Source: Spirochaetaceae bacterium
GTDB lineage: Bacteria > Spirochaetota > Spirochaetia > Treponematales > Breznakiellaceae
Reading direction: 5' to 3'
Assembly (NCBI GenBank): GCA_031257075.1
Contig: JAIRPM010000126.1
Span: forward strand, 1-14,423
DNA length: 14,423 bases
Part shown: positions 1 through 6,608 of the stretch, in pieces
How the letters are laid out: each line of letters opens with the position of its first letter
Numbering within the stretch: the stretch's first letter is position 1
Translations under genes and position numbers: made by a program
Notes under the pieces: model-generated
Databases searched by the model: none
Seen by the model: the letters and a program-made list of their open reading frames with translations, nothing else
Told to the model about the DNA's origin: nothing

Positions 1-1
1 G

Positions 2-493
2 GATTTTGCCGCCGGATTCGGCGCGGCGGCTCATCTCGCCATAGAAGCGCGTCTAAAAAATGAGCCCTTTGCGTTACCGCCGCGTCTTTTATCAATGCCG
101 GAATTTGACGGGGAAGAATCGCGGCAAGATGCGGCGCTTAACGCATTGGAAACGGCGGCAGACAGCTTTTTATCAAGCCCGCTGGGGAAACGCGCCGCAT
201 CCGCAAATTGGCTGGAAAGCGAACTCCCTTTTAGAATGTTGCAATCAGACGGAAAAAACGCAAACAACGGTCAACTGGTAAACGGCATTATCGACCTGGT
301 ATTTGCCGATGACGCGGGCATTGTCATTGTCGACTTTAAGAGCGACCGCATAGAAGAACCGGAAGTTCACGCGCCGCAACTTTGGCTCTACCGCCGGGCG
401 GCGCTGGAACTTTGGCAGCCAAACGGCGGCGGCAGTTGCCGCGTTTTTCTTTACTACCTGCGCACTGGGCATACAGCGGAATTGGCGGCATAA
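2..493 (+). CDS. RecB/AddA-type helicase-nuclease, C-terminal nuclease domain (partial)
   Basis: The reading frame is open from the first complete codon at base 2 to TAA at 491-493, so this is the last 163 residues of a gene that begins before the window. The fragment matches the C-terminal PD-(D/E)XK domain of AddA/RecB-family UvrD-like helicase-nucleases. It starts with a GxxAHLAIEA helix (the family's early conserved His). Next comes GIIDLVF followed by IVIVDFKSD (metal-binding Asp, then D-x-K), and then the QLWLYRRA helix, which is the Q-x-x-x-Y motif typical of the RecB nuclease family. In the AddAB complex this domain cuts one strand during double-strand-break end processing for RecA-mediated recombination. 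The helicase part is outside the window, so AddA rather than another fused helicase-nuclease is inferred. The nuclease family call is firm; the exact name is not. Confidence 0.78.
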   Translation, partial: DFAAGFGAAAHLAIEARLKNEPFALPPRLLSMPEFDGEESRQDAALNALETAADSFLSSPLGKRAASANWLESELPFRMLQSDGKNANNGQLVNGIIDLVFADDAGIVIVDFKSDRIEEPEVHAPQLWLYRRAALELWQPNGGGSCRVFLYYLRTGHTAELAA

Positions 494-556
494 AAACGAT
501 ATCGATTGTGATACTTGTATTGGCAAAATTAAAGGCTTCCAGTGTTTTCTTTTTTA

Positions 557-565
557 TGGTACAAT
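557..565 (+). promoter_or_regulatory. Extended -10 promoter of the secreted TPR gene
   Basis: TGGTACAAT reads as an extended -10 element (TGn followed by TACAAT at 560-565, 5 of 6 to TATAAT). No good -35 box lies 17 bases upstream, which is tolerated with extended -10 promoters. Normal spacing puts the transcription start at about 572-573, at the GTG start codon, so the mRNA would have almost no leader. No Shine-Dalgarno sequence precedes that codon, which fits. Confidence 0.5.
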
Positions 566-572
566 TGCTCCG

Positions 573-2342
573 GTGAAATGTTTGCGGGCGGTTGAAGCCG
601 CGTTTTTTGTTTTTGCGTTTTGCAGCATATACGCATCGGCTGCCTATGCAGAGAAGAATGCGCCAGGCAGCGCCGATGACTTGTACCAGCAGGGAAACCT
701 TGCGCGGCAAAATCAGTATTGGGACAAAGTAGTTGAGTTGTGGTCGCAGGGCGAAAGGGAATTCCCGAATGACCCGCGTTTTAGTGAAGCGCTTGGTGAT
801 GTTTATGCAAACCGTGAATTGTACCGGCTTGCCAAAGAAGAATATCAAAAAGCGGAATATATAAAACCAAATGATATTCATCTTTTATATAAACTTGCCG
901 AAACTGCCGGCAGTTTGAATGAAGATGAACAGGCGGCGCGGTATTTGGAACGGCTTGTTCAAATTGATTCTGAACAAATGGCGGGCATAACTCTTTTGGG
1001 CTGGATGTATTTCAAATTGCACAGACTGGAAGAAGGTGAGGCGTTAATTTCACAGGCAATAGAACGGCTAGGCCCTTCACCCGCCCTGTTGATGATGCTG
1101 GGTACATTGAATTCAGATATGATGCGTTATGCAGAATCGAGCCGCGCTTACGCGGAAGCGGTAAATTTAAGCCTGCGTTCAGGCGATGTTGATTTTGCTG
1201 CGGTAGCAAATTATAACTATTCTATTTTGGAAAGCCGTTTTTATCGTTTTGAAGATGCCCGCATGCGGGCACAGGAAGCGCTTGATTTGGCCGGCCGCGC
1301 TTCGGGGCACCTTGCACTCGGTGAACTTCTTTTGCGCCGCCTTGATTGGGGAAACGGCATTGCTGAATATCAAATTGCGTTTGATATGGACCGTTCACCG
1401 CTTTCCAAACTTAGTTTGGCGGACACTTACCGTCTCTGCGGCCGGTTGGAAGAAGCCCGTGCCTATGCCGAAGACTGCCTGAACCGTTCCAACCATGCTT
1501 GGATGCTTAATTATGGCATTGATATTAAACAATACAAACGTGATATACACGAAATTTTATATATGGTATACAGCGGTTTATATTATACACAGAAATTTAC
1601 GCCTGCCGAGAATCCCCTTGAGCATTTTCAATCGTTATGGAAACAAATAAAATATATAATAAAATCTAGTACACATAAAAAATTATTCTACAAATACGCA
1701 TTGGCTTCCGGCAATGAATTTATCCGTCCTAAAAGTGACGATAGCAGCCAGCCGTTAAAGCCGCTTGATGCGCTCGTGCAGTACTACAAGGCATTCGGTG
1801 CGTATCCTTCCCGCGCGTATTCTTACCTCACGCTTGCCCGCGAAACGGAAACAGCCAAAGCGCCCGCATCTGCGGCAACCCACCTGTATTACGAAGGAGA
1901 ACTCACCGGCAACAAACGGCTTCTCAGCAGCGCGCTCATGGAATTCGACCCGCTATGGGAAAAAGACATGATTGCGCGTACATTTACTATGTTATGCAGA
2001 CTTTCCCGTAAAAACTTTGAATATGCCGAACAATTATATATTGTTCATCCGGGAGCCCTCCGGCAAAACGGCATACGGCTTCCTGCACACATCGAAGTAA
2101 CCGGCAAAGGCGCGCAGACACTGCGCCGTCTGTTCAAAAAAAGCGGCTTTAATGCGCTTCTGCCGGATGCGCGTTTTACGCTCCGTGTTACGCTGAACGA
2201 TGACTTTGCCTATTATGAGTTGTTTGATACATCACGCGGATTTGCGCTTGTACGCGATTCCGTATTATTAGAGGGAAAATTGCGTACAAACAAAGCGGCG
2301 CTTGCCCGCGCTGTTACAGACGGCGTATTTGCGGTACGTTAA
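573..2342 (+). CDS. Secreted tetratricopeptide-repeat protein
   Basis: This 589-residue protein begins with a probable Sec signal peptide (hydrophobic stretch about residues 8-22, likely signal peptidase I cleavage after AYA at residue 26), so it should be periplasmic or outer-membrane associated. Residues about 33-310 are helical repeats of TPR type, with recurring small/aromatic positions such as LGDVYANRELYRLAKEEYQKA, LGWMYFKLHRLEEGEALISQA and LADTYRLCGRLEEARAYAE. The last 100 residues look like a separate mixed alpha/beta domain that I do not recognise. The GTG at 573 was chosen because it gives the full signal peptide; an in-frame TTG at 582 is an alternative. There is no Shine-Dalgarno sequence, and a -10 box sits just upstream. 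It converges on the barrel/TPR-lipoprotein pair, and all three are envelope proteins. Role unknown; TPRs usually mediate protein-protein contacts. Bases about 1500-1715 are visibly richer in A+T than the rest. Confidence 0.85.
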   Translation: MKCLRAVEAAFFVFAFCSIYASAAYAEKNAPGSADDLYQQGNLARQNQYWDKVVELWSQGEREFPNDPRFSEALGDVYANRELYRLAKEEYQKAEYIKPNDIHLLYKLAETAGSLNEDEQAARYLERLVQIDSEQMAGITLLGWMYFKLHRLEEGEALISQAIERLGPSPALLMMLGTLNSDMMRYAESSRAYAEAVNLSLRSGDVDFAAVANYNYSILESRFYRFEDARMRAQEALDLAGRASGHLALGELLLRRLDWGNGIAEYQIAFDMDRSPLSKLSLADTYRLCGRLEEARAYAEDCLNRSNHAWMLNYGIDIKQYKRDIHEILYMVYSGLYYTQKFTPAENPLEHFQSLWKQIKYIIKSSTHKKLFYKYALASGNEFIRPKSDDSSQPLKPLDALVQYYKAFGAYPSRAYSYLTLARETETAKAPASAATHLYYEGELTGNKRLLSSALMEFDPLWEKDMIARTFTMLCRLSRKNFEYAEQLYIVHPGALRQNGIRLPAHIEVTGKGAQTLRRLFKKSGFNALLPDARFTLRVTLNDDFAYYELFDTSRGFALVRDSVLLEGKLRTNKAALARAVTDGVFAVR

Positions 2343-2357
2343 TTTAGCACTGCTAAA
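2343..2357. terminator. Weak hairpin between convergent genes
   Basis: TTTAGC (2343-2348) and GCTAAA (2352-2357) form a 6-bp, AT-rich stem with a 3-base loop directly after the TPR stop codon, in the 33-base gap between convergent genes. It could act weakly in either direction, but neither side has a real T-tract. Only a tentative terminator. Confidence 0.25.
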
Positions 2358-2375
2358 AACAGAATTGTTGAAACT

Positions 2376-3185
2376 TCAATGGCTGTCATCATAGCCATAG
2401 TTATAATTGGAGCGGTAATAGGATTTCCCAAAAAAATATCCGGCAAATATGCCAAATTTAAATATTTTATTTTGAACATCAAACTTTTCTTTTTCAAATG
2501 AATTATAACCTACGCTTTTATCATTAGAAAAATAAAAAACATAGACAGAACGGCCGGAAAATGTAAACGGCACAATCTGGGCGCGAAATCCAAATATGAT
2601 ATGGTCATATATAGTAAATTGAATTTGCGGCATCAGCGCCAGACTCACCGCCTGTGTGCCGACTATTTCACGCCTCAGCCTCACAGGATGCTGAAACATA
2701 TATTGATAAATGCTAAATTCAGGGCCTATACCTATGCTGAATTTAACCCATGGCGCATGAGATGGCCGCAGTGAAAACATAACATACGCCTGTATATCAA
2801 ACCGGTATATATCATATTTAGTAATCATATCTGTATTATAGAAAAGTCCCGGTTCGTGTTCCGTCAAATTGCCGCTTATGAAATAAGTGCCTAAACTTAC
2901 ATTGGTAAAAAGCCCCGCACTCAGCCAGTCCATAAACTGAAACCCCCCGTTTACTGCCGGTTCTACGCCCTGCAATCTATCTTTTGCTTCACCATCTAGT
3001 TCGTTATATACATACTGGCCTGTAATGTCCGCATAAAAACCGCTGTCCGCCGCTAATATATCTTCAGAAAATATATATACAAAAAACATGCATAAAAATA
3101 TCAAAAATGCTGAACGCCGGCGTGTTTCCACGCCGTATACGAATTTGCCATTATTCACAAAAAGTACATTATAATTTTCCCGCAT
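2376..3185 (-). CDS. Predicted outer-membrane beta-barrel protein
   Basis: Up to 269 residues. An N-terminal hydrophobic segment (about residues 25-46, ending in LAADSG) looks like a signal peptide. The rest alternates polar and hydrophobic/aromatic residues in strand-length stretches (FYADITGQYVY, AGLFTNVSLGTYF, FDIQAYVMFSL, IIFGFRAQIVPFTF, KFGIFAGYFFG), as in small outer-membrane barrels of the OmpW/OmpA-like size class. I cannot place it in a named family. The ATG at 3185 overlaps the 3' end of the upstream TPR lipoprotein gene by 17 bases, so the two are probably co-transcribed. That start puts about 24 residues before the signal peptide, which is long; an in-frame GTG at 3131 (VETRRRSAFL) gives a more normal signal and may be the true start. 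Function unknown; its pairing with a TPR lipoprotein suggests outer-membrane assembly or surface display. Confidence 0.75.
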   Translation of the reverse strand: MRENYNVLFVNNGKFVYGVETRRRSAFLIFLCMFFVYIFSEDILAADSGFYADITGQYVYNELDGEAKDRLQGVEPAVNGGFQFMDWLSAGLFTNVSLGTYFISGNLTEHEPGLFYNTDMITKYDIYRFDIQAYVMFSLRPSHAPWVKFSIGIGPEFSIYQYMFQHPVRLRREIVGTQAVSLALMPQIQFTIYDHIIFGFRAQIVPFTFSGRSVYVFYFSNDKSVGYNSFEKEKFDVQNKIFKFGIFAGYFFGKSYYRSNYNYGYDDSH

Positions 3186-4965
3186 ATTTTTTCTCGTAAT
3201 TTTTTACAGCGCTGTATGTTGGAGCAAGGGCGATAGCTTGTTTTAGATAATAAACAGCCCGCCGTTCATCGCCGCGTTTGTCATATATTTCAAACATAGC
3301 AAGTATAGCATCCAGATTGCGCGGATTTTCAAACAGTGCCGAACGCAAGTCGGCTAACGCCGCTTCCCCGCCGGATTGCAGACGGCTGCGGAGATAATAA
3401 TAACGGCTTTTGAATGAACCGGTGCCTATTTGCGCAAGCCGTTCATTGATAATGCGTTCAGCCTCATCTTTCCGTCCCGCTTCTATCAAAGCGTTTGTAT
3501 AGGCTATACTGCCTTCTTCATTGTCGGGATATTTTTCACGCATCTGACGGGCATACGAAAGCGCCTGGCGGTTGTTCCCTAGCCCTTGCTCAATTTCGTA
3601 GGAATGGAGCAGTTCTTGAGAACCGCGCCGTTCCGCGGGTATCTGGTCACGGTATTGTTTTGCTTCTTCCCATGCGGAACGGCGGACAGCATCTTGCAGC
3701 GCAAGTTCTATAAGTTCAGGAGCAATATAACCTTGTGTATTGCCTTTTAATACATTAGAAAGCATTGCTTTCCCTTCGGCATTTTCACTTTCGTTTGTTG
3801 ACTCCAATAATATTTTAATAGTATATACGCGAATTGTTATATTATCAGGATAGTTGCGTAAAAGGGGACGTAGTATCGAAAGCGCATTAGTCCTGTTATT
3901 GTATCCTTCGGCAGCAACACGCGCGCGTAATAATAAATAATCAGCATTTTCTTTATTGTTTTGTATATAAGCATCAAGCGGAAACTGCGCCTGCATTGCC
4001 TGTCCCCGTTCAATAAAACAATATGCCTGCATCAGCAGCAGTCCGGCATCACGGCTGTTCTGTTCAAGTCCCTGCTGAATAACGGCGAGCGCTTTGTCAA
4101 ATTGTTTTTCGTATATATATATATATATGAGTTGGCGTTTGACCGTGCTGTTGTCAGGATAACGCCGTTCCAGATCGAGCAGTAAATTCACAGCGTCATT
4201 CTGCCATCCATCCGCAGACATTATCCGCACAAGACCGAGCGTTGCCGCATAGCAGTCAGGCGCGAGTGCAAGCGCTTGTTTGTATTCATCAGCCGCACTG
4301 TCAAAACGAGGCATTCTTTCATAAATCAGTCCTAGAAAATAGTGCGCTAACGCGCCCTGCGGATTTATCCGTTTTGCTCTTTCCAAATCGGGAATAGCGG
4401 CAGAAAGACGGCTCATCTGATTTTCGTTCAGCAGCGCGAGGAAAGGCAGTGTTAATTCAAGATAGTCATTACTGGAAAGCGCCGCTGCGGTGTACCGCCC
4501 TGCTTCGGCATCGCGTATAATTTTGCTGTATTTATGCATCTGCGGAAAATCAACACGCATTCCAAGGTCGGCACGGTCATCGTACACTTTATTGAGCATG
4601 GTAAGCGCAAGACTCCCCATGACCCTGCCGTATTCAACAGACTGCGCATTGTTTTGCCGGATAAGGACAATCGCTTGCCTAAAAGATGACGGCGAACCGG
4701 CTTCAACGAGTGCGCGAATTTCAGCGGCAACATCTATGACGGGCATCTCCGCCGTATTCAGAAAACCGGAACGCGCGCCAGCCGCGTTTTCTCCAAGGCT
4801 GTCTTCATAATTATAACGATATGTTTCATTGGCAGCATCACCGCTGCCGGAAGGAAAACGGGCAGGCCGCACCACAGGGGGTCTGCTGGCGGCACAGGCA
4901 GTCAGCATAAAAAAAAAGACAACGAAAAAAAGAAATTCCTGTTTTTTTTGACCTAACGGCGGCAT
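3169..4965 (-). CDS. TPR-repeat lipoprotein
   Basis: 598 residues. Residues 8-23 form a hydrophobic signal ending in the lipobox LTAC, so Cys24 should be lipidated and the protein anchored in a membrane facing the periplasm or outside. A low-complexity linker follows (about 25-75). From about residue 190 to the C-terminus there are successive TPR units, such as ALAHYFLGLIYERMPRFDSA, LIYIYIYEKQFDKALAVIQ and a final unit ending KQAIALAP. A scaffold or outer-membrane assembly role is plausible, but the substrate is unknown. The ATG at 4965 has no Shine-Dalgarno sequence, and a TATACT box ends 6 bases before it, so the mRNA may be leaderless. The gene contains a (TA)8.5 tract at 4112-4128 and homopolymers of 9, 7 and 8 bases in its first 60 bases; any slippage there would break the frame. 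The barrel gene follows, overlapping it. Confidence 0.85.
   Translation of the reverse strand: MPPLGQKKQEFLFFVVFFFMLTACAASRPPVVRPARFPSGSGDAANETYRYNYEDSLGENAAGARSGFLNTAEMPVIDVAAEIRALVEAGSPSSFRQAIVLIRQNNAQSVEYGRVMGSLALTMLNKVYDDRADLGMRVDFPQMHKYSKIIRDAEAGRYTAAALSSNDYLELTLPFLALLNENQMSRLSAAIPDLERAKRINPQGALAHYFLGLIYERMPRFDSAADEYKQALALAPDCYAATLGLVRIMSADGWQNDAVNLLLDLERRYPDNSTVKRQLIYIYIYEKQFDKALAVIQQGLEQNSRDAGLLLMQAYCFIERGQAMQAQFPLDAYIQNNKENADYLLLRARVAAEGYNNRTNALSILRPLLRNYPDNITIRVYTIKILLESTNESENAEGKAMLSNVLKGNTQGYIAPELIELALQDAVRRSAWEEAKQYRDQIPAERRGSQELLHSYEIEQGLGNNRQALSYARQMREKYPDNEEGSIAYTNALIEAGRKDEAERIINERLAQIGTGSFKSRYYYLRSRLQSGGEAALADLRSALFENPRNLDAILAMFEIYDKRGDERRAVYYLKQAIALAPTYSAVKNYEKKYAGKL
4112..4128. 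repeat. (TA)8.5 dinucleotide tract inside the TPR lipoprotein gene
   Basis: Seventeen bases of uninterrupted alternating T and A. On the coding (minus) strand they encode the alternating Ile/Tyr stretch of one TPR helix. The current length keeps the frame, and the Leu7, Tyr11 and Ala20 positions of that TPR fall in register. Gain or loss of one unit would shift the frame. Confidence 0.9.
4909..4949. repeat. Cluster of three homopolymer tracts in the lipoprotein signal-peptide region
   Basis: On the + strand: A9 at 4909-4917, A7 at 4925-4931 and T8 at 4942-4949. All lie within the first 60 coding bases of the minus-strand TPR lipoprotein gene and encode its Phe-rich hydrophobic core and Lys-Lys. 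Runs of this length are prone to slippage. Confidence 0.85.
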
Positions 4966-4971
4966 GATACT

Positions 4972-5000
4972 AGTATACCGCTCCGGCAGATATACCGCAA
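4972..5000 (-). promoter_or_regulatory. Promoter of the TPR lipoprotein/barrel unit
   Basis: Read on the minus strand: TTGCGG (5000-4995), a 17-base spacer, then TATACT (4977-4972). Six bases separate the -10 box from the ATG, so the predicted +1 is the A of the start codon at 4965. This looks like a sigma70-type promoter driving a leaderless mRNA. The -35 matches consensus only in its first three bases. Confidence 0.5.
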
Positions 5001-5111
5001 CCGGTTTGTACTTATTTACCGAAAATCAATGGCAATGCCGCATCTGAATAACAGCGCGGGATTTACTGGAGCAACGATGACTTAATCCCCGATTGGATTG
5101 CCGGTGCTTCC

Positions 5112-6371
5112 TTAGTACTTTTTGAAAACAACTACGCCGTTATGACCGCCAAAGCCTAAATTACCCGACATCGCGGCATGTACCACGCCGGTTTGCATAG
5201 TGTGCGGTACATAATCCAAATCACAGTCAGGGTCAGGGTTGTCCAAATTAATCGTCGGCGGAAAAAATCCGTCCCGTATCGCAAGTATGCAAGCAATTGC
5301 TTCCAGCACACCGGCACCCGCAATACAATGGCCAGTCATGCTTTTCGTACTGGAAATTTTCAACTTGGAACTATGACGGCCAAAAGCCAATTTAAGCGAC
5401 CGTGTTTCGGTAACGTCGTTTATCGCGGTAGAAGTTCCATGCGCATTGTAATAATCGATATCTTCAGGCGCAAGGCCGGCATCGTGTAACGCAAGCCGGA
5501 TAGCCCGCGCCATTCCTTCACCGGACGGGTCGGGGGATGTGATGTGGTAGGCATCCGCTGTACCGCCATAGGCGGCAAATTCAGCAAGTATTTTTGCGCC
5601 GCGTCCTTTCGCATGTTCTTCGGTTTCCAGTATGAGGATACCGGCCCCCTCGCCCAGGATAAAACCATCGCGGTCTTTGTCAAAGGGGCGGCTTGCCTTT
5701 TCCGGCTCATCGTTGCGTGTAGAAAGTGTTTTTAGCATGGAAAAGCCGCCAACCGCAAACGGAACTATACAAGACTCGCTGCCGCCAGCTATGACCACAT
5801 CGGCACGGCCAATGCGGATAAGGTCGAGCGCCTGCCCCAGTGCATCCGCGCCAGACGCGCACGCGGTAATTTGCGTGTAGGCAGGGCCTTTTGTGCCAAA
5901 TATCATTGAAATATTGCCTGCCGCTTCGTTGGCTATCATGAGCGGCACGGTAAGCGGAAGCATACGGTCAGGGCCGTCATTGAATAACTTTTTGAAAGAT
6001 TCGGTAACGATTTCAAAGCCGCCAATGCCGTTGCCAATAACTACAGCGGTCCGTTCCGGGTCGCTTTTGATTTTCGCGCCTGTTTCCGCGCTGCCTTCAG
6101 CAAGGCCGGCTTGTTTGAGCGCTTGCGCCGCCGCCGAAACCGCAAATTGCGTGAATCGCGCCATTTTACGGGCATCCTTTTTGTCTATCCACAGCGCGGA
6201 ATTAAAATTTTTCACTTCGGCGGCTATTTTGACCGTAAAATTAGCAGTATCAAAAGCGTCAATACGCCCCACACCGCTTTTCCCAGCCTTTATTCCCGCG
6301 CAAAATTCTTCAACCGTATTGCCGACAGGAGAAATCGCTCCCATCCCGGTAACTACAACTTTTCTACTCAT
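5112..6371 (-). CDS. fabF: 3-oxoacyl-[acyl-carrier-protein] synthase II (KAS II)
   Basis: This condensing enzyme extends acyl-ACP by two carbons from malonyl-ACP in type II fatty-acid synthesis; it is cytoplasmic. The 419-residue product has the full KAS II signature: N-terminal VVVTGMGAISPVGN, nucleophile Cys171 in TACASGADAL, His311 in NAHGTSTAIND, Lys343 and His348 in STKSMTGH, and the C-terminal SGNLGFGGHNG loop. Length is normal for FabF (about 410-415). The ATG at 6371 is preferred: it gives the family's usual MSRKVVVTG start and has an AGG 6 bases upstream. A GTG 15 bases earlier is possible but poorly supported. The gene stands alone: acpP, often directly upstream, is absent, and a radical SAM gene diverges from it. 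A near-consensus promoter and an inverted repeat lie upstream. Confidence 0.96.
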   Translation of the reverse strand: MSRKVVVTGMGAISPVGNTVEEFCAGIKAGKSGVGRIDAFDTANFTVKIAAEVKNFNSALWIDKKDARKMARFTQFAVSAAAQALKQAGLAEGSAETGAKIKSDPERTAVVIGNGIGGFEIVTESFKKLFNDGPDRMLPLTVPLMIANEAAGNISMIFGTKGPAYTQITACASGADALGQALDLIRIGRADVVIAGGSESCIVPFAVGGFSMLKTLSTRNDEPEKASRPFDKDRDGFILGEGAGILILETEEHAKGRGAKILAEFAAYGGTADAYHITSPDPSGEGMARAIRLALHDAGLAPEDIDYYNAHGTSTAINDVTETRSLKLAFGRHSSKLKISSTKSMTGHCIAGAGVLEAIACILAIRDGFFPPTINLDNPDPDCDLDYVPHTMQTGVVHAAMSGNLGFGGHNGVVVFKKY

Positions 6372-6397
6372 ATTTAGCCTATTCACTTCAAGTTCTT

Positions 6398-6428
6398 AAG
6401 TTTGACAAATTTTTAAAATGTTAAACTT
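6398..6428 (-). promoter_or_regulatory. Inverted repeat at the fabF transcription start (operator or mRNA 5' hairpin)
   Basis: On the + strand, AAGTTTGACA (6398-6407) and TGTTAAACTT (6419-6428) are inverted copies with 9 of 10 matches and an AT-rich 11-base centre. Base 6428 is the predicted +1 of fabF, so the repeat is either a repressor operator overlapping the start point or a stem-loop at the very 5' end of the fabF mRNA. It does not match the FapR or FabT box well, so the regulator is unknown. Confidence 0.5.
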
Positions 6429-6434
6429 GTTTGT

Positions 6435-6463
6435 AGTGTAAAAACAGCGAAAAGTTATGTCAA
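6435..6463 (-). promoter_or_regulatory. fabF promoter
   Basis: On the minus strand: a perfect TTGACA -35 (6463-6458), a 17-base spacer and TACACT -10 (6440-6435, 4 of 6 to consensus). The predicted start is at about 6428, giving a leader of about 57 bases before the ATG at 6371. This is the strongest promoter I see in the window. Confidence 0.75.
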
Positions 6464-6471
6464 GAGTGCTA

Positions 6472-6586
6472 TGCCCCTGCTTCTGACAGGGCAGACAGAG
6501 AATTTGAGAATGTGATACTCTTATTGTATCGGGTTTGTTCACTGGGGCAGCGCTGATGCTTGCCGCATCAACGGTTGCCCCATGTG
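6472..6586 (+). promoter_or_regulatory. Structured leader upstream of the radical SAM gene
   Basis: Three hairpin-forming units precede the gene. TGCCCCTG (6472-6479) pairs with CAGGGCA (6487-6493) apart from one bulged C. GATAC (6514-6518) pairs with GTATC (6526-6530). A nested element has outer stem TGGGGCA (6543-6549) with TGCCCCA (6576-6582) and inner stem TGATGC (6554-6559) with GCATCA (6565-6570). The outer arm GGGGCA could instead pair with the upstream TGCCCC at 6472-6477, so two mutually exclusive folds exist. The promoter is not identified, so part of this may be untranscribed. It matches no riboswitch class I know. Confidence 0.45.
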
Positions 6587-6596
6587 CTAACTCTAC

Positions 6597-6602
6597 AGGG
6601 AG
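6597..6602 (+). promoter_or_regulatory. Ribosome binding site of the radical SAM gene
   Basis: AGGGAG lies 6 bases before the ATG at 6609. It is a strong Shine-Dalgarno sequence and fixes the start. Confidence 0.85.
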
Positions 6603-6608
6603 ATTTAT

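Noticed and set aside
336..881. Long open frame on the minus strand across the nuclease end and the TPR start
   Set aside because: It is antisense to two well supported genes, has no ribosome site, and its composition is not protein-like.
5893..6399. Open + strand frame antisense to fabF
   Set aside because: fabF has all catalytic motifs on the minus strand; this is a shadow frame.
6398..6428. FapR or FabT operator at fabF
   Set aside because: The spacing and the central bases differ from both consensus sites; only a generic inverted repeat can be claimed.
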